Shown here one piece after another: positions 8,530-15,924 of a stretch of DNA of 64,000 nucleotides; within the stretch, counting starts at the first letter, position 1, and the number at the start of each line of letters is the position of its first letter. This stretch comes from M3 sp045133615 (GTDB lineage Bacteria > Bacteroidota > Bacteroidia > Bacteroidales > Muribaculaceae). Location: NCBI GenBank assembly GCA_045133615.1, contig JBGUUQ010000054.1:1-64000 (forward strand), in the 5' to 3' direction. Made by a program: the position numbers and the translations under genes. The notes below the pieces were generated by a model, which had not been told where the DNA came from, made no database searches, and saw only the letters and a list, made by a program, of their open reading frames with translations.

Positions 8530-10554
8530 ATGAACATCAATGTATCACACCTTTGTCGTTGCACCATCTTTACCGGAGCACTGACATTAGGTATTTCTGC
8601 TTTCGCAGCCGATTCTATCGACATGGAAACATCCTACGCATCACTTCCGTCCTACAATGGCGACGATCTCGAACTCTTAGTCAATAACTCCGGCACCCAT
8701 TTCACTCTATGGTCGCCACAAGCCGAGGCCGTAAGAACGATATTATATCCGACCGACCGCAATAGCGCGGCTATTGACACACTTGAGATGAGTCGTGGCT
8801 CACAAGGCACTTGGAGAGTGTCTGTTCCCGAAAAGCTATATGGCAAGTTCTATACATTCCAAATTAAACACAACGGAAAGTGGCTTAACGAAACCCCCGG
8901 TGTATGGGCAAAAGCAGTCGGAACAAACGGACTTCGCGCTGCTGTCATCGACTTTGCCGCCACCAATCCCGCCGGATGGGATGCCGACCGCGGACCTGTG
9001 GTTGAAAACATAAACGATGTAATTCTCTACGAGATGCACCATCGCGACTTCTCCGTTCACCCCTCTTCAGGCATAGTAAACAAAGGTAAATTCCTCGCTC
9101 TCACCGAGCAAGGCACCCGCTCGCTTCTCGGCGATAAAACCGGTATCGACCACTTGAAGGAACTTGGAATAACTCACATCCACATCCTCCCCTCTTATGA
9201 CTATAATAGTGTGGACGAAACTCAACTCCCCTCCAACAAATACAATTGGGGCTACGACCCGTTCAACTACAATGCTCCGGAAGGTTCGTACTCCACCAAC
9301 CCAGCCGACCCTTACGCACGTATCCGCGAAATGAAACAGATGGTAAAATCTCTTCATGATGCCGGCATCGGTGTGGTGATGGATGTAGTATATAACCACA
9401 CCGCACTCAACGACGATTCCAATTTCTCTCTCACAGCACCCGGCTACTACTATCGTCATCGTGCCGACGGCACATACTCCGACGCATCCGGCTGCGGAAA
9501 TGAAACTGCTTCAGAACGTCAGCAAATGCGCAACTACATCATCAACTCCGTTAAATATTGGGCATCTGAATACCACATCGACGGCTTCCGTTTCGACCTT
9601 ATGGCTATTCACGACACCGAAACGATGACCGCCGTTGCCAAAACTCTCAAAGAGATTAATCCAAGCATCTTCGTTTATGGCGAAGGTTGGACAGCCGGCG
9701 ACTCTCCCCTACCCGTCGAACGTCGCGCACTCAAAGAGAACGTAGCCAAGATGGAAGGCATTGCCGTATTCAGCGATGACATCCGCGATGCAGTCAAAGG
9801 ACACTACAGCAATGCAGCCGACCGTGGTTTTGCTACCGGTAAAGCAGGAAACGAAGAAACCGTAAAAATCGGTATCGTAGCGTCTACCGCACATCCTCAA
9901 GTCGACTACTCAAAGGGTAATAACTCCAAATTTGCCTACGCATCCGCTCCGACTCAAGTAATCAACTATGTGTCTTGCCACGACGACCTTTGTCTTACCG
10001 ACAAACTCGCCAAATCTATTGGCAATGAAAGCGAAGCTGACCGTATGCGTGCAGCCCGTCTTGCCCAGACCATCGTATTCACCTCGCAAGGCACTCCGTT
10101 CATGTTTGCCGGTGAAGAAGTGTTCCGTGACAAAAAAGGCGTACACAACACCTACCAATCACCCGACGACGTTAATGCCATTGACTGGTCGCTCAAGCAG
10201 AAAAATGCCGAACAGTTCCAATACTACTGCCAACTCATCGCATTGCGTAAGGCTCACCCCGCATTCCGCATGACCACTACCGAGCAGATTGCAAAACACT
10301 TGGTATTCGACAAAGTCAGCGAACCGCTTCTCATCTCATATTCGCTTAAAGATAATGCCAATGGTGATTCTTGGCGTGAAATCAAAGTTATTTTCAACGG
10401 CTCTGACGAAGCTAAAACTGTCAAAGTATCAAAAGCTGATTGGATTATCGTCGCTGAAGATGGAAAACTCAACGCTGAAGGTTTAGGCACAACGAAAGGT
10501 GGCAAACTCGAAGTTGCTCCGCGCTCTGCACTTATCCTTGCTCGCGTAAAGTAA
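8530..10554 (+). CDS. pulA: type I pullulanase (GH13), exported
   Basis: This debranching enzyme hydrolyses alpha-1,6 links in pullulan, amylopectin or glycogen. An N-terminal signal peptide ends near SAFA/ADS. A CBM48-like beta domain follows (TLWSPQAEAVRTILYP, about residue 60). The catalytic barrel has the type I pullulanase signature YNWGYDPFNYNAPEGSY. GH13 regions are intact: DVVYNHT, GFRFDLMAIHD (nucleophile Asp), VYGEGW (acid Glu) and SCHDDLCL. The length of 674 residues matches single-barrel bacterial pullulanases. It carries no lipobox and no type IX-like tail, so a periplasmic location is most likely, acting on oligosaccharides brought across the outer membrane. A strong bidirectional hairpin follows. 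Confidence 0.93.
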   Translation: MNINVSHLCRCTIFTGALTLGISAFAADSIDMETSYASLPSYNGDDLELLVNNSGTHFTLWSPQAEAVRTILYPTDRNSAAIDTLEMSRGSQGTWRVSVPEKLYGKFYTFQIKHNGKWLNETPGVWAKAVGTNGLRAAVIDFAATNPAGWDADRGPVVENINDVILYEMHHRDFSVHPSSGIVNKGKFLALTEQGTRSLLGDKTGIDHLKELGITHIHILPSYDYNSVDETQLPSNKYNWGYDPFNYNAPEGSYSTNPADPYARIREMKQMVKSLHDAGIGVVMDVVYNHTALNDDSNFSLTAPGYYYRHRADGTYSDASGCGNETASERQQMRNYIINSVKYWASEYHIDGFRFDLMAIHDTETMTAVAKTLKEINPSIFVYGEGWTAGDSPLPVERRALKENVAKMEGIAVFSDDIRDAVKGHYSNAADRGFATGKAGNEETVKIGIVASTAHPQVDYSKGNNSKFAYASAPTQVINYVSCHDDLCLTDKLAKSIGNESEADRMRAARLAQTIVFTSQGTPFMFAGEEVFRDKKGVHNTYQSPDDVNAIDWSLKQKNAEQFQYYCQLIALRKAHPAFRMTTTEQIAKHLVFDKVSEPLLISYSLKDNANGDSWREIKVIFNGSDEAKTVKVSKADWIIVAEDGKLNAEGLGTTKGGKLEVAPRSALILARVK

Positions 10555-10578
10555 TCCTCCACTCAACACATTCAAAAC

Positions 10579-10609
10579 ACAGCGGGCTGCTCATTGGGCA
10601 GCCCGCTGT
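10579..10609. terminator. bidirectional terminator between pulA and the DUF3109 gene
   Basis: A 12-bp stem (ACAGCGGGCTGC paired with GCAGCCCGCTGT, 7-nt loop) lies between two convergent genes. The T-run is weak in both directions. Confidence 0.75.
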
Positions 10610-10646
10610 TCTTATATCTTATCTAAGCAGGAAATATATCTATAGC

Positions 10647-11225
10647 TTATCCGTTTTCAGCAAGATAGGTCTCGCAGCAAAGCACAAGTTCATCGTACCA
10701 CTCTTTACCGAAACGACGGGTCAATGGGTCTTTAAGGAATTGATACAGGCGCACATTATTTTTACGCCCCAAAATCTCGGCACAACGACAGATTTTCCAA
10801 CGATGATAATTCACTGCCGTAAACTTGGCATATTCGGTCAATCGTAACGGATAAAGATGACAAGAAATGGGTTTATAGAAATCGATGCGTCCCTCGCGAT
10901 ATGCCTTTTCAATAGCGCAATGGCACATCCCGTTAGCTCCATAAGTTGTGAAAACACAGTTACGACCATCGACAATCGATGTCACCAAATCACCCTCTTC
11001 GTCGATATATCCCACTCCTCGCTCCTTTATTTCGGCTTGTGCTTGAGGCAGCAGGTCGTCCCAGATTTCAGGTAATATTTCTTTGAGTTTTTCATATTCT
11101 GATTTTGTAATGGGAGCACCCGCATCGCCCTCGATACAACATTCGCCCAAACATGAGTCTAAGTCACAGCAAAAAAATCGCTCCACCAAATCGAGCGACA
11201 CCAATGTATCTTGAATTTGAAACAT
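10647..11225 (-). CDS. DUF3109 family cysteine-rich protein
   Basis: This protein of about 192 residues matches DUF3109, which is related to the YkgJ-type zinc or iron-sulfur cysteine cluster proteins. Cysteines appear as FFCCDLDSCLGECC near the N-terminus, then RNCVF, MCHCA, SCHLYPLR and KICRC, so several metal ligands are conserved. The MFQIQDTLVSLD start is the usual one for the family. A longer frame from a GTG 24 bp upstream adds eight atypical residues and is not preferred. The last gene of a likely minus-strand group with ung, the C_GCAxxG protein and the DUF5103 protein, it starts 41 bp after the DUF5103 stop. The biological role of the family is not established. Confidence 0.88.
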   Translation of the reverse strand: MFQIQDTLVSLDLVERFFCCDLDSCLGECCIEGDAGAPITKSEYEKLKEILPEIWDDLLPQAQAEIKERGVGYIDEEGDLVTSIVDGRNCVFTTYGANGMCHCAIEKAYREGRIDFYKPISCHLYPLRLTEYAKFTAVNYHRWKICRCAEILGRKNNVRLYQFLKDPLTRRFGKEWYDELVLCCETYLAENG

Positions 11226-11266
11226 AAGTTGTTCTTCTTTTATTTCCACTTTTTATTAATTCTAAA

Positions 11267-12517
11267 TTATCTTCCTGAATAAGCAGCCGTGACAGCCACC
11301 AATCGATCATATCTCTCTCCGGGAACACGGCAAAACACCTTGACCGCATACTCATGAATTGTAGGATAATAATCCCCTTCCACAATCTCGGTAATTCCCT
11401 TCATCGAACCTGACGGAACTGCCAAATACTGGTAGTTATATGCTCCTTGTTTGAGTAATAATGCAGCCTCATACATGCCGGCCTCGCGATTGAAAATCAT
11501 TCGAGATGACGGGTCAAAGCGTCGATATGTGAAATCTCCATCGAGAAATATATCATAGTTCGGAGTTTCAGGCATAGCTAAAGCGAAATGCGTCACCACA
11601 TAATCAGCCCCGACATCACTATCGGTGGAATTATATTCACGTATTTTGTAACGTCCGAACTGCGTTTGGTCATAACTATAATTTTGCCCTACGCGCGGAG
11701 CATCTACATACAATCGCTGATGATAATAAGGCGACACATACATCACCTCTTCCACCCCCATTCCGGGATAAGTGGTCGAAACCGTCTCCATACGTCGATA
11801 TTCGTTTCCCGCCTTAAATATCAACGGACGCAAATGGTCGTAATAGAGTTTACGACCGGCGACACGCATCGGAGCGGTCAGCGTCACCTCGTTATCCACA
11901 CGTCCATCTTGAGACACAACGATTTTCATATCACTATACACATCGTTGACATTAAAATCGTCGGTATCTACGATAATCGACAGTTGTTGATGGCGATTAT
12001 TATAATCCACATCAGTGCGCGATGTCACTGTCGCTCCGACCTTCATTCGATATTCCGTCACCGAGAATCGGGCTTGCAACAACGTCTGTTCCGGTTCATT
12101 CTCCGGATAGACACGAAGCAGATAATTTCCCGAAGCTGTGATACGCATATCTTCATTGGGCACCGAAATTCGATAATGGACATAATGTACGGTCGTTGCC
12201 TCTGAAAAAGCATAGTCTTCTACATCTGCCACATTAAAACCATCCAAGAACTCAGAATCCACCAATCCCGATGGTTGCCAATCAGCATTGCAATGCACCA
12301 ACGAATATCGTAAATAATTTCTATCTTCTGCAAGCTCGTCAAACGACACCACAATGCGGTCTTCCCCGTTAAGCGCAATCACCGGCAAGGCTTGTTCATT
12401 CCCCTCAATCTGCACTTGGAGCGACTTAAATTCGGGAACAAAAACACCGGTCATAGTGTCAACGGCATAAATTGCCATCGCCACTGTCATTGCCAATATC
12501 AGGGTCAACGACCTCAT
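11267..12517 (-). CDS. DUF5103 protein, type IX secretion plug-domain family
   Basis: This protein of about 416 residues has a signal peptide (MRSLTLILAMTVAMAIYA) and belongs to DUF5103. That family includes the Plug component of the type IX secretion translocon, which closes the SprA outer-membrane channel when cargo or PorV is absent. Recognisable segments are LRYSLVHCNADWQPSGL, EFLDGFNVADVEDY and the C-terminal DIFLDGDFTYRRFDPSSRM. Its ATG overlaps the preceding TGA stop as ATGA; a TTG nine bases upstream is not needed. It has no other type IX genes beside it, which is normal because these genes are scattered. Its presence supports the view that tails of exported proteins in this window are type IX sorting signals. 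Confidence 0.85.
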   Translation of the reverse strand: MRSLTLILAMTVAMAIYAVDTMTGVFVPEFKSLQVQIEGNEQALPVIALNGEDRIVVSFDELAEDRNYLRYSLVHCNADWQPSGLVDSEFLDGFNVADVEDYAFSEATTVHYVHYRISVPNEDMRITASGNYLLRVYPENEPEQTLLQARFSVTEYRMKVGATVTSRTDVDYNNRHQQLSIIVDTDDFNVNDVYSDMKIVVSQDGRVDNEVTLTAPMRVAGRKLYYDHLRPLIFKAGNEYRRMETVSTTYPGMGVEEVMYVSPYYHQRLYVDAPRVGQNYSYDQTQFGRYKIREYNSTDSDVGADYVVTHFALAMPETPNYDIFLDGDFTYRRFDPSSRMIFNREAGMYEAALLLKQGAYNYQYLAVPSGSMKGITEIVEGDYYPTIHEYAVKVFCRVPGERYDRLVAVTAAYSGR

Positions 12518-12918
12518 CGTCTGCAAATTTTCTTGTCAATAATTGCAATAGAATCCTCAATAAGTCCCATGCACATTTTTTTGCGCGTTTGCAGAAGTTC
12601 ACCACATACTATCGACCCGTTTTCATCGACAAACTCTCGGCTGCACTCCTGCACACAAGCATATACAGCCTGTTTGTCTTTAGGTTCGCCATAGGCATTG
12701 GCACCAATCACCATCGCCATAGCAGTAACGGCTCCACAAGCCTGACGTTGTCCTCCCACACCGCCACCGAGTCCGGCAGCTACGCGAGCAGATGCACGTT
12801 CGTCCATCCCATGCACATCGTCGAACACCATCATCACACACTGCGAACAATTATATCCTGCCTTGTGCAATTCGCGAGCACGCGCCACTCGCTCTTCAAG
12901 AGAATATTTCACATCCAT
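12514..12918 (-). CDS. C_GCAxxG_C_C family putative redox protein
   Basis: This 134-residue protein carries the cysteine pattern that names the family. GYNCSQCV is near residue 20, the glycine-rich GLGGGVGGQRQACGAVTA lies in the middle, and ACVQEC, VCGEL and KMCMG follow. Members are thought to be small redox-active or metal-binding proteins with no defined reaction. It starts four bases after the ung stop and its own stop overlaps the next start, so translation through ung, this gene and the DUF5103 gene is probably coupled. No signal peptide is seen, so it is probably cytoplasmic. Confidence 0.85.
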   Translation of the reverse strand: MDVKYSLEERVARARELHKAGYNCSQCVMMVFDDVHGMDERASARVAAGLGGGVGGQRQACGAVTAMAMVIGANAYGEPKDKQAVYACVQECSREFVDENGSIVCGELLQTRKKMCMGLIEDSIAIIDKKICRR

Positions 12919-12922
12919 TCGA

Positions 12923-13585
12923 TTACCAATTTATAGGAGTTTTACCATGTTCAATCAAATAAGCATTTGCTCGCGAAAAATGATGATTGCCGAAAAATCC
13001 GCGATGAGCCGACAGTGGTGACGGATGCGGAGACTTCAACACAAGATGCTTTGAAGAGTCAATAAGTACACTCTTATTTCCGGCATACGAACCCCATAAC
13101 AAGAACACAATCCCTTCTCGTCCGGCGGAAAGGCATCGTATCGCCTCATCGGTAAACGTCTCCCATCCTTTTCCTTGATGAGAACCGGCATGATGGGCAT
13201 CGACCGTCAACGTAGCATTAAGCAACAATACCCCTTGACTTGCCCAACGACTCAAATCACCATCAGTAGGAAGCGGAGTCCCCACATCAGCGTGAATCTC
13301 CTTGAATATATTCAAAAGCGACGGAGGCATCTTCACGCCCGGAGCGACAGAAAAGCACAACCCATTAGCCTGACCCACATCATGATACGGGTCTTGTCCC
13401 AAGATTACAACTTTTACTTGGTCAAACGGGCAAGCGTCAAATGCGGCAAAAATCCTTCCGGCGGGGGGAAAAACCTGCGTTGTACGATAGCGTTGACGCA
13501 CAAACTCCGTCAACTCTTTAAAATAAGGTTTATCCCACTCTGCGGCAAGAGCCTGCTTCCATGTCGATTCTATTTTTACGTCCAT
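12923..13585 (-). CDS. ung: uracil-DNA glycosylase, family 1
   Basis: The enzyme removes uracil from DNA at the first step of base-excision repair. The catalytic motif GQDPYHD (about residue 66-72, with the general-base Asp), the uracil pocket and the DNA-binding loop HPSPLSAHRGFFG near the C-terminus are all intact. At 220 residues it has the standard length for bacterial Ung. It heads a compact minus-strand group in which neighbouring starts and stops touch or overlap. The upstream region is shared with the divergent tRNA-Arg promoter. A second, distantly related UDG-superfamily protein is encoded at the right end of the window. Confidence 0.97.
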   Translation of the reverse strand: MDVKIESTWKQALAAEWDKPYFKELTEFVRQRYRTTQVFPPAGRIFAAFDACPFDQVKVVILGQDPYHDVGQANGLCFSVAPGVKMPPSLLNIFKEIHADVGTPLPTDGDLSRWASQGVLLLNATLTVDAHHAGSHQGKGWETFTDEAIRCLSAGREGIVFLLWGSYAGNKSVLIDSSKHLVLKSPHPSPLSAHRGFFGNHHFSRANAYLIEHGKTPINW

Positions 13586-13610
13586 TTGAATTAACGATTA
13601 AACAAAGTCT

Positions 13611-13642
13611 TTTGCAAAACTACAAAATAGTTACTAAATTTG
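13611..13642 (+). promoter_or_regulatory. promoter of tRNA-Arg
   Basis: TTTG (13611-13614), exactly 20 bp, then TAAATTTG (13635-13642) is a near-ideal Bacteroidetes promoter. The predicted transcription start falls about 15 bp before the mature tRNA. Confidence 0.85.
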
Positions 13643-13665
13643 CACTCGAATTCAGAGAAAATCAC

Positions 13666-13737
13666 GCACCCATAGTTCAATGGATAGAATACTGGATTCC
13701 GGTTCCAACGATTGGGGTTCGACTCCCCATGGGTGTA
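13666..13737 (+). tRNA. tRNA-Arg (anticodon CCG)
   Basis: The sequence folds into a full cloverleaf. The acceptor stem is GCACCCA/TGGGTGT and the D stem GTTC/GAAT. The anticodon loop TTCCGGT has CCG at 13699-13701. The T arm is TGGGG-TTCGACT-CCCCA. The first anticodon-stem pair is a C-A mismatch, the variable loop is four bases and CCA is not encoded. It decodes CGG. Confidence 0.95.
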
Positions 13738-13742
13738 CAGAC

Positions 13743-13767
13743 GGCAGCCTTGTGCTGCCTTTTTTTA
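13743..13767 (+). terminator. terminator of tRNA-Arg
   Basis: A GGCAGC/GCTGCC stem with a 5-nt loop is followed by TTTTTTT. The T-run reaches into the stop codon of the convergent response-regulator gene, so the two transcription units end back to back. Confidence 0.9.
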
Positions 13768-14448
13768 TTTTACCGTGAGTTTATAACCAAACCCTCGCTG
13801 ATTGATGATAGAAATAGATGAATCGTTACGGAGATAACGACGCAATTTGTGGATAAAACCATGTAGAGAATTGCGGTTATAGATGTCGTCACGTTGCCAC
13901 ACTCTTTCCATCAAAGTCGAAGCTTCCACAGTTTCTCCAATATTTGCGGCAAGTTCCTGCAAAATTAAAGCTTCTATATGAGACAATTCAACTGATTTAT
14001 CTCCATTAGATAGTATTTGAGTAGTAGTATTAAACGAATAGCAGCCTATCTCATACACCACCTCATTTCGCTTCGCAGTCGAGTCTCGTCGGCGCAACAA
14101 TGCTTTTATTCTCACTATCAACTCTAACATCTTGAACGGCTTTTTCAAATAGTCATTAGCTCCGATTTCAAAACCGGTCACAATATCGTCGATTGAGGAG
14201 CGAGCCGTCAAAAACAGTAACGGAATGTCCGGATTTATTTCTCGCAGTCGTCGCCCCATTTCAAATCCATCCATTCGCGGCATCATCACATCGGCTACAA
14301 CCACATCTGCACCCTCTCGCTTAAACAGTTCAAGTCCGGAGACTCCATCACAGGCCGTCGTAACGTTAAAACCTTCTCCGGTCAGCGTATCGGAAATAAT
14401 CGATGCAAGCGTCGCCTCATCCTCCACAAGAAGCACTCTATTTTTCAT
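13765..14448 (-). CDS. OmpR-family response regulator
   Basis: This DNA-binding regulator has 227 residues. The receiver domain occupies about residues 1-120, with the acidic pair at E9-D10, the phosphorylated Asp at residue 53 (VVADVMMPRMDG) and the lysine in LKKPF. A winged-helix DNA-binding domain follows from about residue 130, with the C-terminal GFIHKLRRYLR and GFGYKL segments typical of OmpR/PhoB proteins. Its start overlaps the histidine-kinase stop by 11 bp, so the two are cotranscribed and translationally coupled. Phased TAAGAC-like repeats upstream of the divergent TonB receptor are the obvious candidate binding site. The signal sensed is unknown. Confidence 0.95.
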   Translation of the reverse strand: MKNRVLLVEDEATLASIISDTLTGEGFNVTTACDGVSGLELFKREGADVVVADVMMPRMDGFEMGRRLREINPDIPLLFLTARSSIDDIVTGFEIGANDYLKKPFKMLELIVRIKALLRRRDSTAKRNEVVYEIGCYSFNTTTQILSNGDKSVELSHIEALILQELAANIGETVEASTLMERVWQRDDIYNRNSLHGFIHKLRRYLRNDSSISIINQRGFGYKLTVK

Positions 14449-15787
14449 CGCTATACATTTTTATCGTAAACTTGGTTCCTTCTCCCAATCGGCTTTCAAC
14501 AGAAATAGACCAACCCATTTTTTCAACAATCGTTTTCACATAATACAATCCAATTCCATAACCTCTGACATCATGTCGATTGCCTTGTGGCACACGGTAA
14601 AATTTATTGAATATCAACGGTAGGTTCTTAGCTGCTATGCCGATTCCGTTATCCCGAATTGTAATCGTATCGAATGTCACCGTTATTACGATTTCCACAT
14701 TTTCATCGGAATACTTCACCGAATTTTCTATTAAATTATTCATCACATTGACAAAATGCGTAGCATCCGCTTCTATCGTTAAATCATCAGGGAAGACGTC
14801 AAGTTTTATATCTACCGCTTTTTTGGCTCTAATCAACAGTTGATTAGAGAGGTCTGACAAGACCTCTTTAACCCGAATAGTTTCTTTCGACAGTGTCATG
14901 GTCTTCCGACGTTCCATACTCATCGAAAGAATAGTTTCCACAAGACCGCTCAATCGAGTCAATTGGTCAAGAGCCACTCTGAGATAGCTCTGCTGCTTTT
15001 CTCTATCGCACGAATCATAATAATTGAGCAACACATCATTCGCAGAATAAGCGATAGCTATCGGTGTTTTCAATTCATGCGTCATATTATTAGTGAAATC
15101 ATCTTTCATATCTTCCAACGTTCGCAGGTCCATCACCGTATGAATCAGATACCAAAAAGCAAATGACAATACCAGAATAATCAAAAATGTGGTAACCACG
15201 ATACCCGACATCTGATACAATACATGATCAGCCATAGATGATATGTAGGCATTATATATATACTCACCGCCTTCCGTGTCCGAAAACGGGACGCACCACA
15301 TTCCGGCAACATCATCCGATACACTATCTATCGGTAAAACAGTCACCTTTTCAGGATATATCTTCACCCTATTCAATTCATCCATAAATAAACTGTCAAG
15401 CACCAAATAATCAATCGGAAGTCTTCCATTCTCCACCTCTTGCCGTATTTCCTTCCCTAATTCCGACATAAGTGATTGCGTAAAATTGGAGTTGATATTT
15501 AGTGAATCGACAAGTTGATGATATTCGTGAATACTTAAGCCGTTTCGCAACAATCCGGCATTGAGATGCAGTTCAACGACATCGGTCTCAATTCCTGAAA
15601 CTTTCAAATGTCTACGTTGACGAGCTATCATTTCCAATATATTTGCTCGCTGCATACACTGCTCTGCCGTCTGTAGCGTCTGCTCCTTTATTGAATTATA
15701 TAACCCAACCAAATAGAACACATTTGCGACAAACAGTACTGAAATTGTCGCAATTATGATTATTGTAACTTTCTTAAAATTTTTCAT
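14438..15787 (-). CDS. membrane sensor histidine kinase
   Basis: This kinase has 449 residues. A first transmembrane helix lies near residues 8-30 and a periplasmic sensor region runs from about 31 to 190. A second helix (about 195-215) leads into HisKA with the phosphorylated His in MTHELKTPIA near residue 234. The HATPase domain has NNLIENSVKYSD near 355, DNGIGI, and GYGIGLYYVKTI. All catalytic boxes are intact. It is the first gene of the pair with the response regulator. A TAAATTTG element lies only five bases upstream of the ATG (15792-15799), so the transcript may be leaderless or nearly so. The periplasmic part matches no sensor domain I recognise. The nearest target is the divergent TonB receptor gene. 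Confidence 0.95.
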   Translation of the reverse strand: MKNFKKVTIIIIATISVLFVANVFYLVGLYNSIKEQTLQTAEQCMQRANILEMIARQRRHLKVSGIETDVVELHLNAGLLRNGLSIHEYHQLVDSLNINSNFTQSLMSELGKEIRQEVENGRLPIDYLVLDSLFMDELNRVKIYPEKVTVLPIDSVSDDVAGMWCVPFSDTEGGEYIYNAYISSMADHVLYQMSGIVVTTFLIILVLSFAFWYLIHTVMDLRTLEDMKDDFTNNMTHELKTPIAIAYSANDVLLNYYDSCDREKQQSYLRVALDQLTRLSGLVETILSMSMERRKTMTLSKETIRVKEVLSDLSNQLLIRAKKAVDIKLDVFPDDLTIEADATHFVNVMNNLIENSVKYSDENVEIVITVTFDTITIRDNGIGIAAKNLPLIFNKFYRVPQGNRHDVRGYGIGLYYVKTIVEKMGWSISVESRLGEGTKFTIKMYSDEK

Positions 15788-15839
15788 ATACCAAATTTAG
15801 ATAATTCCATGCGAATTAGAAACAATCTCGCTAAAGAAA

Positions 15840-15893
15840 TAAGACTAAATAAGACAATATAAGGCATGATTAAGACTACTCGAAATAATTTTG
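15840..15893 (+). promoter_or_regulatory. phased direct repeats and promoter of the TonB receptor
   Basis: TAAGAC starts at 15840, 15850 and 15871, and the variant TAAGGC at 15860, giving 10, 10 and 11 bp spacing (one helical turn). The array ends 9 bp before the -7 element TAATTTTG (15886-15893) and covers the -33 position, where no TTTG is present. This is the arrangement expected of an OmpR-type activator site replacing a -33 box. Confidence 0.65.
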
Positions 15894-15924
15894 CATCAGA
15901 ATAAATCACAAAAATCATTGCATT

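Noticed and set aside
8530..10554. Type IX-like tail on the pullulanase
   Set aside because: The C-terminus is a normal GH13 beta domain ending shortly after ILARVK; it lacks the GFYIV-type strand pattern seen in the amylases.
11588..12205. 205-codon open frame opposite the DUF5103 gene
   Set aside because: The His/Ile-rich composition is an antisense artefact; the minus-strand gene is coupled to its neighbours.
13666..13737. Possibility that tRNA-Arg marks an integrated mobile element
   Set aside because: No integrase, direct repeat of the tRNA 3' end or change in gene content is seen on either side.
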